In this document: positions 1 through 9,226 of the stretch, in pieces
Layout: every line of letters starts with the position of its first letter
How positions within the stretch are numbered: position 1 is the first letter of the stretch
Source of the DNA: Steinernema hermaphroditum
Lineage: Eukaryota > Nematoda > Chromadorea > Rhabditida > Steinernematidae
Length of the DNA: 64,000 nucleotides
Direction: 5' to 3'
NCBI GenBank assembly: GCA_030435675.1
Contig: CM059623.1
Location: 584,012 to 648,011 of the forward strand
Notes under the pieces: generated by a model
What the model was told of the DNA's origin: nothing
What the model saw: the letters and a program-made list of their open reading frames with translations, nothing else
The model's database searches: none
Program-made: the position numbers and the translations under genes

Positions 1-540
1 GTTATCCAGACAGAAGTCTGAAGCGTCATTTCCGAGGAAATCCCAACGAGAGATTGGTCGGTTTCCTTCTTATTTTTTTCTGCGACAGGTCTCATCTTAG
101 GAAGCTCATGAAAATGACATTGAAGACTTCTATCTAGATACCCTTTTCTCGGTCATCCTGTATGTTACTTCATCACTTCATCTAAGGACTTCAGTCACCG
201 ACTCATTCCAAGATAGAATGGTCTCAATCATGCTGCATTTCTGGCCAAATCTTTGGCTAAGATTACTTTCTTGAACCGTTCACTTCGCCTTCTCTTCAGT
301 TCGATCGCGAAGTCCTGTTCGAAGCGGCGCCTCTGATCATGTCCTTGCGGCGCCAACTCGTTTTATGCCTATCACGCGCACCTTGCGTCGATCGCATTGC
401 AAATGAGTTTCGACCGTCCCGCCGCGATCGCGTCGTCGTCTTCTGTCGCTCCGAACGCGTCGCTTTGTCCTAAAAGTGCGAAGTGCTCCGCCTATTTAAA
501 TGCGATTCGTCTCGTCCTCCTCCTCAATCCCATTGTGATT
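1..540. other. 5' flank of the beta-NAC gene, no gene seen
   Basis: I see no coding region here. The last part is C/G-rich and should hold the promoter and 5' leader of the beta-NAC gene. An acceptor-like TTGCAG at about 550-555 could be a leader-intron or trans-splice acceptor. Confidence 0.5.
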
Positions 541-566
541 GGCTTGTCCTTGCAGAGCGCGTCGTC

Positions 567-1073
567 ATGAACCCCGAGAAGCTGCGGAAGATGCAGGAGG
601 CCGTCCGCGTCGGCGGAAAGGGAACCGCCCGTCGCAAGAAGAAGGTCATCCACCACAACTCCGCTTCCGACGACAAGAAGATCACGACGACGCTCAAGAA
701 GCTCAACGTGACCAACATCCCCGGCATCGAGGAGGTCAACCTCATCCACGACGACGGCACCGTCCTCCACTTCAACAACCCGAAGGTGCAGGCCGCCGTA
801 CCCTGCAACACCTTCGCCGTCACCGGAACTGGCGAGGAGAAGCGTGAGTCCCTTTGCTGTCGCCACAGACCCTAACCCCCCGTCGCTCTAGAAATCACCG
901 AGATGCTTCCGAGCATCCTCAACCAGCTCGGTCCCGAGTCACTCACCCACTTGAAGAAGCTCGCCGGCTCTGTCCAGAGCCAGTTCCAGCCCGTGCAGGA
1001 GGAAGACGAGGAGGTCCCTGAGCTCGATGGAGAGTTCGAGGACGCCTCTAAAGACGAGGGCAAAGCCAACTAA
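567..1073 (+). CDS. BTF3: Nascent polypeptide-associated complex beta subunit (BTF3-like), two exons
   Basis: Beta-NAC pairs with alpha-NAC at the ribosome exit tunnel and shields nascent chains; the C. elegans counterpart is icd-1. Exons are 567-843 and 892-1073 with a 48 bp intron, giving 152 residues. The start [10 protein letters not shown] leads into the basic ribosome-binding motif RRKKK (about residues 22-26), then the NAC domain ([23 protein letters not shown]). The second exon supplies the conserved [10 protein letters not shown] stretch and an acidic tail. Length and domain order are normal for the family. I chose the start because family similarity begins there and an acceptor-like TTGCAG lies just upstream, so the longer open frame from 483 is probably leader. 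The gene converges on the lectin gene at 1226. The minus-strand frame across exon 1 is a composition shadow. Confidence 0.93.
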
Positions 1074-1225
1074 GCCGTCCGGTGGGGCTAACATAGCCAA
1101 CTTCGGGCTTTAATTGTTGTGTTGTTAATCTCATTTATTTGTAAATCTGTTGAGGAGAATAAAAAACCTTACAACAAAGTTGGCTATGATGCGTCAGATG
1201 CTTTGAGGTGTTCATAGATACCGGA

Positions 1226-2035
1226 CTAACCACCAAATTTACATGCAAACGGATAAACCTGGCCGCAGCTCTCATTGTACCAGTCATCGGTCGCGCTTGT
1301 GTCCATCTAAACGCGCCAATAACCTCAACAGAGAAGAAGCTACAGCCTACCAAAACGCAGCGATACTGTCTCGCACTTTTTGGGTAGTTGACTCTCCACC
1401 ACTGGTAATCCCACGACGAATCGTCGATCCAACGAAATTGGTTCGAATCGTAGCCAGTTTTTGCGATGCCACCAAGCCACATAGGCCTGATTCCGACGGT
1501 TCTATGTTTCAGAGTGGATAGGATGGCGTTCTCCTTGGCGTTGTGGACGGACGCCAGCTCTCCTCCTTCTTTGCGGCAGCGCTCCTTCGCTTTATCCCAT
1601 GTCAGCTCAATACAGAAGACTTTGAAGATGGGACCAGGTAAAGTTGCTGTAGAAGAAGAAATATTCACAGCGGTCACAGGGACTTCTGTTATCTCCAACG
1701 TTTCTTCTGTGGGCGAAGATACGGTAGTGTCTGTCTCTGGAGACTCGCTACTGAGCGCGGCCATTAGAAGAAGGACTGCGATAATAGTTATGGCAGCTCC
1801 CAGGGCATATTTGTGATGCTGCTGCAGATAAGAAAAGTAATATGAGAGGTCTCTAGATGGAAAGTAGGTCGTTGGGTACACAGGAGGGCAGTGATCGTCC
1901 ACTTCGAGGTGAATATCATCGCATCTAAAAGACCTTCTTAGTGCTTTCAACACCAGAATCACACCCTTGCTCAAAGGAAGCTCCGACTGTCGTCTGAAAA
2001 TTCGGATTGTCAAATGCGACGACGGGATTGGCCAT
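1226..2035 (-). CDS. Type II membrane C-type lectin-like protein 1
   Basis: Exons are 1965-2035, 1351-1924 and 1226-1306 (introns 40 and 44 bp), giving 241 residues. The short cytoplasmic start (MANPVVAFDNPNF) precedes a single membrane segment (KYALGAAITIIAVLLLMAAL, about residues 65-85), a Ser/Thr-rich stalk, then a C-type lectin-like domain. Visible CTLD marks are WDKAKERCRKEGGELASV, WLGG, FRWIDDSSW and, in the last exon, WYNESCG plus PFACK. The stalk has NISSS as a possible glycosylation site. Exon phases and the 574 nt middle exon match the neighbour at 2807 exactly, which supports both models. Likely a surface recognition protein; ligand unknown, and the usual EPN/QPD sugar-binding motif is not evident. 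The open frame continues upstream of the ATG without an ATG, so the ATG at 2035 is preferred. Confidence 0.85.
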
Positions 2036-2806
2036 GACTGAAGGATGAGGACAATGAAGAGGAAGAGCGAGAACACTCAGCTACAGAGGAGAAGAGTGTC
2101 ATACATCTGCGGCAGCTAGAAAAATGGTTATAAACAATTTTGAAGCAGTCAACGAATTGAGTGCCGTTCTTTACCATATGGTGACTAGGATTTGTGGATT
2201 TTTGAACATTTCATCCATACAAAGAGGCCTTTTCCTTTACGATCAATACGCTCCTTGAGTCTTTCGGTTGTTTCGATGGCGATCGGTCCGGTCGTACGGT
2301 CACCGTCTCCGAAATGAGTTAAATGAACGGTCTCGTTTTTCGGTAATCGCTCTTTTCGCTATTGGTACTCGATCGTCCCCGAAGGCGCGGGACACTAGGG
2401 ATCCAAAAAGCTATTGCCACCGCCCCCACTCCGGAATCTGGTGGAACTCAGAAGTCTACGCTGACGAAGATTCAACGATAATTCTCCGTTCGCTGTGATC
2501 CGCCGCCACGTCTCGGTGGATTCGTCTTAACCCCCCCCACCTCATGTACATCGATGATTTTATTTCCTCTCCTTACCAGTCCGCTGATCCCAACTTCCGT
2601 CTCTATGCCGCCCAGAACGCGTGGTGCCTAGCCCTCCCCGTTCTATGAGAATCTTTCCTTGTGGGCGGTTTCGGTTCGAAATTGAAAAGAATGATTGTAG
2701 CAATAGCCGAAGAGATAAGCTTGGGAAAAGCAACCTGTGTTTAATCATCTCGGAATTAACACACTAACATTCCATTAGCAAGACGACGATATTTTCAAAA
2801 GCGATT
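2036..2806. other. Intergenic region between the two lectin genes
   Basis: Holds the 5' flank of lectin 1 and the 3' flank of lectin 2. Short open frames here look random. A C-run lies near 2530-2540. I see no transposon ends or RNA gene. Confidence 0.4.
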
Positions 2807-3621
2807 TTAAGTATACATCTTGCAGATGAACGGAAACGTCTCATCACATCTCTCAGTGTACCAGTCATTTTCGTTTTTGTTAATGGTTATCTGAAATGTG
2901 GATCTCAAAATGGTCAAAACATAGCACATGTGCTCACCCTAACACATCGACGGGAATCCGTGTAGCTCGGATGGCCAGGTACCCAATTGTCGTAGCGCCA
3001 CGGCGAACCGTCGATCCACTCAAATCGGTTATTTCCGTTTCGTGTGATTCCTCCGATCCACACACCATCCGCGAACAAACCGAGTCCTTCCTGGAGGACC
3101 TTGAGCAGCATCCTATTCTCTTTTTCATCGAGCACAGAAGCCAGGTCGCCGCCTTCTTCTCGGCTGCGAAGCTTCGCCTGCCACCAGGTCACCTTGGGGC
3201 TGAAGAATTTGAAGACCGCTTTGGGTCCAGTAGTGATCGTCTCTCTTGCTTCGGTTTCAAGGGGAGTGTCTTTCATCGTTGAGTGGATGGAAGGCGGAGT
3301 GATCTCTTCTGAACTAGAATTCGGGGAATGACACTCGGGAGACAAAGAAGACAGCAGGAGGAATATCACCAAAATGCCGATGGAAACTCCCAAAGCGAAC
3401 TTCCACTTCGGCTCTAGGTTCGAGAGATAGTCGAGGCTCTTTTGCACAGGACGCGTTCTAACGAACCCAAACGACGTCAGGTCATCTAGGACAAGTCGCA
3501 CTGTGTCGCTTCTAAATTTATCTTTTAAAAGTGGAACGAGGATCATGCAGTACCGTTGATTGAAGGAGGCAGGAGGGTCTTCGAAATTGGGATTTTCGAA
3601 GGTAGCTGCTCTATCAGTCAT
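2807..3621 (-). CDS. Type II membrane C-type lectin-like protein 2
   Basis: Tandem paralogue of the gene at 1226, with exons 3554-3621, 2938-3511 and 2807-2890 and the same splice phases and total length (241 residues). Start MTDRAATFENPNFEDPP, then a membrane segment (KFALGVSIGILVIFLLLSSL), a Ser/Thr/Glu stalk and a CTLD with WWQAKLRSREEGGDLASV, VWIGGI, FEWIDGSPW, WYTERC and PFICK. The stem residues (LDYLSNLEPKW in front of the membrane span) align with lectin 1. The frame stays open for about 300 nt upstream of the ATG, but that stretch is duplicated elsewhere as non-coding 5' flank, so I take it as promoter. It is transcribed away from a broken HSP20 gene that starts about 300 bp upstream. 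Confidence 0.85.
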
Positions 3622-3935
3622 TTTTCGGCTATAATTACGAGGATAGCACTGTTGACGAGGGTACTGCGACACTAATGGACTGATATAAACAGCTGGTGAA
3701 GAACTTCTCTTCTTCTGCGCCACATGTGAATGTTGAGAAAAAAAATGGAAACATTTAAGAGTCCTCTGCTCGGCGCTTCCTTTATTCACAGAAGAAGGGG
3801 ATTCGGGAGCTTCCGGGAAGCTTACAGATCGCATCACTACATCGCGAAGGTTCGGCAACACAGCTCGGTAATTTCCCTCCTTTGAGTATAAAAGAAGAAG
3901 TTCTTGAGAACATGACAATTCGCACCTCAGAACTT
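3622..3935. promoter_or_regulatory. Shared upstream region of lectin 2 (-) and HSP20 pseudogene (+)
   Basis: About 310 bp between the lectin 2 start and the first HSP20-like sequence. TATAAAA lies at about 3891 and a TTCTTGAGAAC palindrome follows at about 3902. Diverged copies of the 3700-3860 part recur at 8880-9040 and 36640-36870. The promoter role is inferred from position. Confidence 0.4.
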
Positions 3936-4341
3936 CTAAATGTCTCCTCCCGGACGTCCTCTTCCCCAGATTCGGAATCCTCTGTAACGGCCATTGTCCT
4001 CTGGCCGATCATCTCCAGGAGCTCCACTCAATGGGCTCGTGGGTCTCCCGCCAAGACGGCGCCTTCTCCCTCTCACCTGACACCTCCGGATTCGCTCCCG
4101 AGGAACTCGAAATAAGCATTGTCGGTGACTCCCTTGTCGTCGAAGGAAAGCACTCACAAGGGAAGTGTTCGAAGTGATACACGCCGATTTGGCTGAAACT
4201 TTGTAGACTGGTAGAGCTATGGTCATGCAGTGCAGTAACGTATACCGCACCGGCAGCATCTTATATGAGAGGGTCTAAAAGCAGGTTAAAATACAGAGAT
4301 TCGGTGATATAGTGCTGTTTAAGCACAATGAAAACGGATGA

Positions 4342-4411
4342 CTGTGTGGTGTAGTGGTTAACGTGCGGACTACCATGCCTCTTTTGCGCGGGTTCGATCC
4401 CACTCGACGGC
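4342..4411 (+). repeat. tRNA-like block in the left transposon arm
   Basis: Contains an A-box-like TGTAGTGGTTAACG and a perfect B-box GGTTCGATCCC at tRNA-like spacing, but I could not draw a convincing complete cloverleaf. Probably tRNA- or SINE-derived. Confidence 0.5.
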
Positions 4412-5503
4412 ATAACTTTTTTTCTTAGCTCCACTACCTTCCTCAATGTCTTTAACCCCACTTAATCGCACGAAAATCGCTGTTTACGAGAGTCCCAAAC
4501 GACTGTCGCGACAAGCGGTCGCGTCCTTTCAGCGCGTCCGGGATTTCCCGGATTTCAGCAGAATTTGAATCCCGCGCCAATTCTGAACCAGACGTCTACG
4601 CGCCGAATAACGTGTCTACGAGACGCAGAAGGTTCCGGAACATCATCTAGACAAGACAGTGGGCTGCAAACAACGAGAAGAGCAGGGTTCATCAGTGTGC
4701 GGCTGGAGAGCAGCGGTGTTCTTCAGAGTTCCGGAGCGGACTCCCAGTGATCGGTTGAGTGTTGTTGTGTGGGCCCGCGCGGACCTGTTGTTTTCGGATC
4801 GTGTGATCCAAATTCTGTATTTGTTGCCGATTATTGTTGTTGCCGTGGCCAGGGTAAATTGTTGTACCAGCTCGGTTTTGTTATATTCCTGGAGATCCGT
4901 CGGATTCCAGTCAGTGTTGTAAAGGAAGATCGCGCGTCGCGTATCTTTTCTCTGTGTTTTGTCCGGCGTTGAAACTTGCGAGTTTACGCCAGTTGCTGTT
5001 GCGAGGCTACAGTGTTAGCTCGCGTGTATTAGTTGTTGTAGTGGTGATTGCATCACCGTGTGTGGTTGGAAGTCGCGTGCACAAGGGAATCCCGCGTGGC
5101 GACAGTCGCTTACGTACTTTGAGGAAGCAGAGTACGTATTTGGCTGTTTTTGGTGAGCTCTGCGACATAGTGAACTGCGAGTGCGTGGAATTTAAGGGCG
5201 GTCAGAGAGCGAGGCTCTATCCGTTTTCCACAACGACCACACACAGCGATACTGTAGTGAAACTTCGGTCGCAGAGTCCTGTTGCCTAAAATCAAACGCC
5301 ATTTTTTAGCTGATAAGTGGATTACAAGAGGAGAACCAAGTGAAATAGAACTTATTATTGCCAAGCAGCTCACAAAAAAAAACTGATTCGACTACGGTAT
5401 CGCTGTGTGTGGTCGTTTGGGACTCTCGTAAACAGCGATTTTCGTGCGATTAAGTGGGGTTAAAGACATTGAGGAAGGTAGTGGAGCTAAGAAAAAAAGT
5501 TAT

Positions 5504-5574
5504 GCCGTCGAGTGGGATCGAACCCGCGCAAAAGAGGCATGTTAGTCCCGCACGTTAACCACTACACCACACAG
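5504..5574 (-). repeat. tRNA-like block in the right transposon arm
   Basis: Reverse-complement partner of 4342-4411, with the same A- and B-box words. It differs at a few bases (for example near 5540), so the arms are not perfectly identical. Confidence 0.5.
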
Positions 5575-5881
5575 TCATCCGTTTTCATTGTGCTTAAACA
5601 GCACTATATCACCGAATCCCTGTATTTTAACCTGCTTTTAGACCCTCTCATATAAGATGCTGCCGGTGCGGTATACGTTACTGCACTGCATGACCATAGC
5701 TCTACCAGTCTACAAAGTTTCAGCCAAATCGGCGTGTATCACTTCGAACACTTCCCTTGTCAGTGGAGTCCGAAGACGGCTTCGTCAAGCGTTGAAGATC
5801 CGCAAGATCCGCAACCTCAATTTCAGGGGAAATCTCTTCATCTTGTTGAAAACCTTGTTGGAAAAAAAGCGAAGAAGTGAG

Positions 5882-6322
5882 GGCTACATGACATAATCGT
5901 CATTAAAAAATCGTCACCGACAAAATCGTCATTCAAAAATCGTCATTACAAAAATCGTCATTTTACAAAAATCGTCATTTTCAAAAATCGTCATTTTACA
6001 AAAATCGTCATTTTTACAAACACACCATCGAAACAGGCACACCATCGAAAACTATTTGGGCATCGTGGCATCAGTTGTCCATGGGATCACTTATCCGTGG
6101 TATCAGTTGTCCTGGGATCAGTTGTACCCGACCAGTTATGACTACAGGGCTCGCCCTTCGGGCTCGCATTAAATCAACAGGCATTGTCCTTAGCCAAGCC
6201 GGGGTTTGCCGAAGACAACAAGGCTCGCCCTTCGGGTTCCCAACGAAGCTAAAAATGACGATTTTTGTAATGACGATTTTTGTAAAATGACGATTTTTGA
6301 GTGACGATTTTGTCGGGTTGCC
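5882..6322. mobile_element. Short non-autonomous MULE-like element
   Basis: Bounded by GGCTACATGACATAATCGTC on the left and the reverse complement of GGCAACCCGACAAAATCGTC on the right. Both sides carry tandem subterminal ATCGTCATT words spaced by A/T runs, as in the larger element at 9227. The 9 bp next to each end do not match, so no clean target duplication is visible; a nested end-like word at about 5928 suggests a composite or rearranged copy. No coding potential inside. Confidence 0.55.
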
Positions 6323-6905
6323 CGTTCACCGTGTTGAAAGATCCTGCCCGAAATCCCCATTCTGCGACACCGTGGATTGCTACTTCTGTCGAAAGAGAAT
6401 ATACAACGTACAGTGCACCTCATGGGTGGAAATGATCGTGGAAGCGATCCTGGCTTACCTAGTCCTCTCCTTGAGCTTCTACGTCTCGACCAGCTGTGCT
6501 CTCTGCTGCATATGCTGCAAAGTTGGATTCCTGCTGAGCAAAACCGTGCACTCAGTCCTGTGTGGATGCTTGTGGCGGATAAGACGACCCCAGGCCAAAG
6601 CGACCCGTAGAAATGAGTCAGCCTTCACGTACCGACCGTCATCACGCCTGATCACCGTACTGACCATTGTCGTCTGTCTTTGTTCGCTCAGTGGAGCTGA
6701 CGACCGAACGAATGCTTCCCGTCCTGCGGATGTTGGCTGTGTGGATGCTTCTACTGCACTAAAGGATGCTTATTCTACCGGACATATGCGATTCCTCTGT
6801 CTGCTGTCCCGTACGAAGTATTTTCTTGCCCAACATGGAAGATGTCTGCGTCCATCAAGATTCAGCTGACAAAAGGCAACGGAACCGATACCTCAGTTGT
6901 TAATC
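6323..6905 (+). pseudogene. Envelope-like remnant of a BEL/Pao-type retroelement
   Basis: Two overlapping frames hold Cys-rich stretches with paired Cys motifs, a hydrophobic segment near 6450-6500 and a downstream block (about 6725-6890) that resemble the glycoprotein (phlebovirus Gc-like) third open frame of nematode BEL/Pao elements. Frames shift at least once and stop codons interrupt them, so it cannot make an intact protein. No protease, reverse transcriptase or long terminal repeats are visible here. It ends where the upstream flank of the orphan gene at 7045 begins. Family assignment is from pattern memory only. Confidence 0.45.
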
Positions 6906-7044
6906 TCCTACCCGGACTCGTGCACAACTTGCCACATGAGGCGAACAGGCATTTGGGCAGCGCATCGCAAAACAGGTACCTGGCATCGCAAAACAACATA
7001 TGGCTACATAAACTCAGTCCAAAAACAATTTCTCGCTGCACATC

Positions 7045-7953
7045 ATGGACTTTGTTCCAAGCAATTTTATCGAGGCGGTCTGTTACACACTTTCTGATTT
7101 CTCCTTTTTCTACTCATCCGGCGCTATCCTCGGAAACTCCAGGTGGCAGGAAGCAATCGATCGTGAACTCCACTCTCGGACCGATTATTTCGTTCACCTC
7201 ACTTTAAAAACAAAAGAAAGATTCAAATGTTCTTTGTCTACACACCCTCATTTCGGATTTAAGGACATCCGAGACGTCCAGAAAATAAAGCGCCGGGATT
7301 TGCGTGTAAAATATCTTTATGTCGACTCTGTTGGTTACTATAACGAATCGCTATGTATCCAACAGGATGACTACGATGGCCTCTGCAACGCGGTGTCTCC
7401 AGAATACTACGATAATTGCCGTCTGACTTCAATCCAAGATTATGATTGCATACAAAATTGGGCTCTACGATCGCTTATGAAGAAGGTCTATTTCACGGAG
7501 CTGCGTTTAGCGAACTTGTGCCCTGCGGCGGAAGAGTTCCTTAAGGATCACATCGACAACCACCCGCTACTCGAGTCGGTCAAGTTGTTCAAGAGAAATT
7601 GGACTGCCTCAATCCAGCCTTATGTGAAGAAGTTCCTCTTGCAAACAAGAATTGAAAGAACATTCGAGTTGGAGGAAAACTACGAAACACATCAGTTGGA
7701 TAAGCTCTTCGTTCAGGAAGTCATCGATTTCTGGAAAACACACGAAGGATTCAAATGCCATATAGAGATCCCGAGTGTTGGAGACGAACACGAATACTTG
7801 GACAGTATGGAGAAAGTGGACGAAGAGGACATCTGCTACCAACTCAGGAACAAATGGAATTCGTGCATGAGATTCCGGTATGGCGGACTTGGGCCGATAA
7901 CATTCTTCACAGTGAAGAATCGTTGTAGAAGGCAGAATTGCCCAATTATGTAG
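7045..7953 (+). CDS. Orphan 302-residue protein, copy 1
   Basis: Single-exon frame starting MDFVPSNFIEAVCYTLSDFS. I do not recognise a catalytic domain. The start resembles large nematode-restricted families whose N-terminus reads MDxVPxxFxE, some of which are treated as F-box-like, but that is a weak impression. Soluble by composition, with no signal peptide or membrane span, and a Cys-containing C-terminus (KNRCRRQNCPIM). A second copy with 28 amino-acid differences lies at 35499. The first 30 and last 60 residues are almost unchanged between copies; differences cluster at residues 32-130 and 176-245. Both copies lie directly downstream of envelope-like retroelement debris and upstream of a lectin pseudogene. 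Both frames are intact, which suggests selection or very recent duplication. Confidence 0.7.
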   Translation: MDFVPSNFIEAVCYTLSDFSFFYSSGAILGNSRWQEAIDRELHSRTDYFVHLTLKTKERFKCSLSTHPHFGFKDIRDVQKIKRRDLRVKYLYVDSVGYYNESLCIQQDDYDGLCNAVSPEYYDNCRLTSIQDYDCIQNWALRSLMKKVYFTELRLANLCPAAEEFLKDHIDNHPLLESVKLFKRNWTASIQPYVKKFLLQTRIERTFELEENYETHQLDKLFVQEVIDFWKTHEGFKCHIEIPSVGDEHEYLDSMEKVDEEDICYQLRNKWNSCMRFRYGGLGPITFFTVKNRCRRQNCPIM

Positions 7954-8339
7954 CTGGCGCAACGAAAGACACGCTAAGCGATCTTGCCGCTTGTCCGTTA
8001 ATTACTTGTGCGGGCGACGTTGGAGGTCGTTCCCCATCCTCTCTGGTAACTGTAATAAACGTGTATGCTTCTCACCTCAAATTTCCGTTCTCGAACATAC
8101 GATTTGCTTTGAAGTTCTTGTCACAGCGATCACGACTGCTGTTTCGGTTTTAAGGAGAGTGTCTTTCATCGTTGAGTGGATGGGAGGCGGAGTGATTCTT
8201 TCTGAACTAGAATTCGGGGAATCACAATCGGTAGACAAAGAAGACAACATGAGGAATATCACCAGACTACAATAACGAAGATGACCTCTAAGAAAAAAAC
8301 CGAAGGCGAATATTTCTGGCTTTGAGATATTGGCACTGC

Positions 8340-8560
8340 TGGGAGAAGGGTATCACGAGATCACAAATGGATCCCCTATATATAAATGGAGAACCGACGG
8401 GTCCGTTGGTCTGTGTGTGTGTGTGTGTGTGTGTTTTTCCGTGAGCACGGGGAAAACACCCACACAAAATAAGGACCCCGAGGGGAACCGAACCCGGCAC
8501 CGCCCGCTTACAAACGAAGCACGTTCGCAATGAGCCACACAAGCAGTTGAGATGGTAGCG
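8340..8560 (-). repeat. tRNA-like SINE candidate with GT microsatellite
   Basis: On the minus strand, an A-box-like GTGGCTCATTGCGAACGTG is followed by a B-box GGGTTCGGTTCCC; a GT dinucleotide run lies at about 8407-8434. Inserted inside a lectin pseudogene. No convincing functional tRNA fold. Confidence 0.45.
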
Positions 8561-8629
8561 CTATACTTCCACCATATCTCTGGGGACGCAAGGCTTTGCG
8601 TTTCTTTACAGTTTTTGTGCCGTTTTTAG

Positions 8630-8835
8630 CGTATTTTTTAGCTTTGCAGTTTTTTGGACAACTTCAGTCATTTGCATGAGCACCAATCTTGCCGCCCGCA
8701 GGGCTACAGTTTTTTGGCCCCAAATTCAGCCCTTTGCATGAGCACCAATCTTGCCGCCCGTAGGGCTATGGTGTCTTGCCGCCCGCAGGGCTACAGTTTT
8801 TGGCCCCAACTTCAACCATTTGCATGAGCTTCTAA
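8630..8835 (+). repeat. Minisatellite
   Basis: Imperfect tandem units built around TTGCCGCCCGCAGGGCTACA, TTTTTTGGCCCCAA and CATTTGCATGAGCACCAATC, about three copies. Confidence 0.7.
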
Positions 8836-9226
8836 TTGGCTTTTAGTACCTGGAGGGCGCGAATTCGCGCGCAGCCGGGTTTATTGATATAAACAGAAGA
8901 AGTCATCTTCTTCGGCACCACATGTGCAAGTAGAGATCTTATCTTTTCGGTACCTCCTTCTTTTAGACTCTGAAGAAGGAGATTCAAGAGCTTCTGGAAA
9001 GTGCCGCTCTCAGAGGATATGTCAATGAAATCACTAGATACCATTTTTGATAGAGCCTTGCCCGGACATCTACGTGGTGGACACCTAGTCAGGGCATCTA
9101 CCTCTCACTTCGCCGGATTCTGGGAGATTTTTCATTTTGATTCCCTTCGCTTGGTCTTGTGTCCCAGTGATCGCTTTTTTTGTTGGTGTTTGTTGTTTTT
9201 TTTTTCTTTAGTGTTGTCCTATGACT

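Larger units (their letters stand above)
4157..5759. mobile_element. DNA transposon with about 350 bp inverted repeats, TCA target duplication (family CAAGGG, copy 1)
   Basis: The ends read CAAGGGAAGTGTTCGAAGTG and its reverse complement. The arms (4157 to about 4505 and about 5411 to 5759) are nearly perfect inverted repeats. TCA flanks both ends (4154-4156 and 5760-5762). It sits inside an HSP20 coding frame that can be read across the gap, which fixes the boundaries. The 900 bp core has only short frames and no recognisable transposase, so the copy is non-autonomous. Each arm carries a tRNA-like block. I cannot assign a superfamily with confidence. Confidence 0.85.
3940..5800 (+). pseudogene. 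HSP20 / alpha-crystallin pseudogene split by a transposon
   Basis: A frame from about 3991 to 4156 reads like a small heat-shock protein: DHLQELHSMGSWVSRQDG, then the alpha-crystallin start FAPEELEISIVGDSLVVEGK. It breaks at 4157, where a 1.6 kb transposon is inserted. The next family residues (ESEDGFVKR) resume at about 5765 beyond the right transposon end and meet a stop. The upstream part is also frame-disrupted. Intact family members act as ATP-independent chaperones. The insertion duplicated TCA, so the pre-insertion frame can be recognised. Other HSP20 fragments lie at 37.4-38.1 kb. Confidence 0.8.
8135..9040 (-). pseudogene. C-type lectin pseudogene fragment 1
   Basis: Bases 8135 to about 8330 align with the stalk and membrane part of lectin 2 (about 3230-3430), including the words for PNSSSE and IHSTMKDT. 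Bases about 8880-9040 align with the 5' flank of lectin 2 (about 3670-3860). The part between is replaced by a tRNA-like repeat and a minisatellite. The CTLD is missing, so this is a broken copy. Confidence 0.65.

Noticed and set aside
492..866. Long minus-strand and third-frame ORFs over the beta-NAC exon
   Set aside because: They are shadows caused by G/C-rich third positions; only the plus frame matches a family.
3622..3918. Extended N-terminus of lectin 2 from the open frame upstream of its ATG
   Set aside because: The stretch is duplicated elsewhere as flank, and lectin 1 aligns only from the internal ATG.
3891..3935. Functional heat-shock element for the HSP20 gene
   Set aside because: The TTCTTGAGAAC palindrome lies downstream of the TATA-like word for the plus strand and the gene is broken; one motif is not enough.
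5930..6015. Regular ATCGTCATT repeats as a CRISPR-like array
   Set aside because: Units are very short, spacers are A/T filler, and the arrays form inverted ends of transposons in a eukaryotic sequence.
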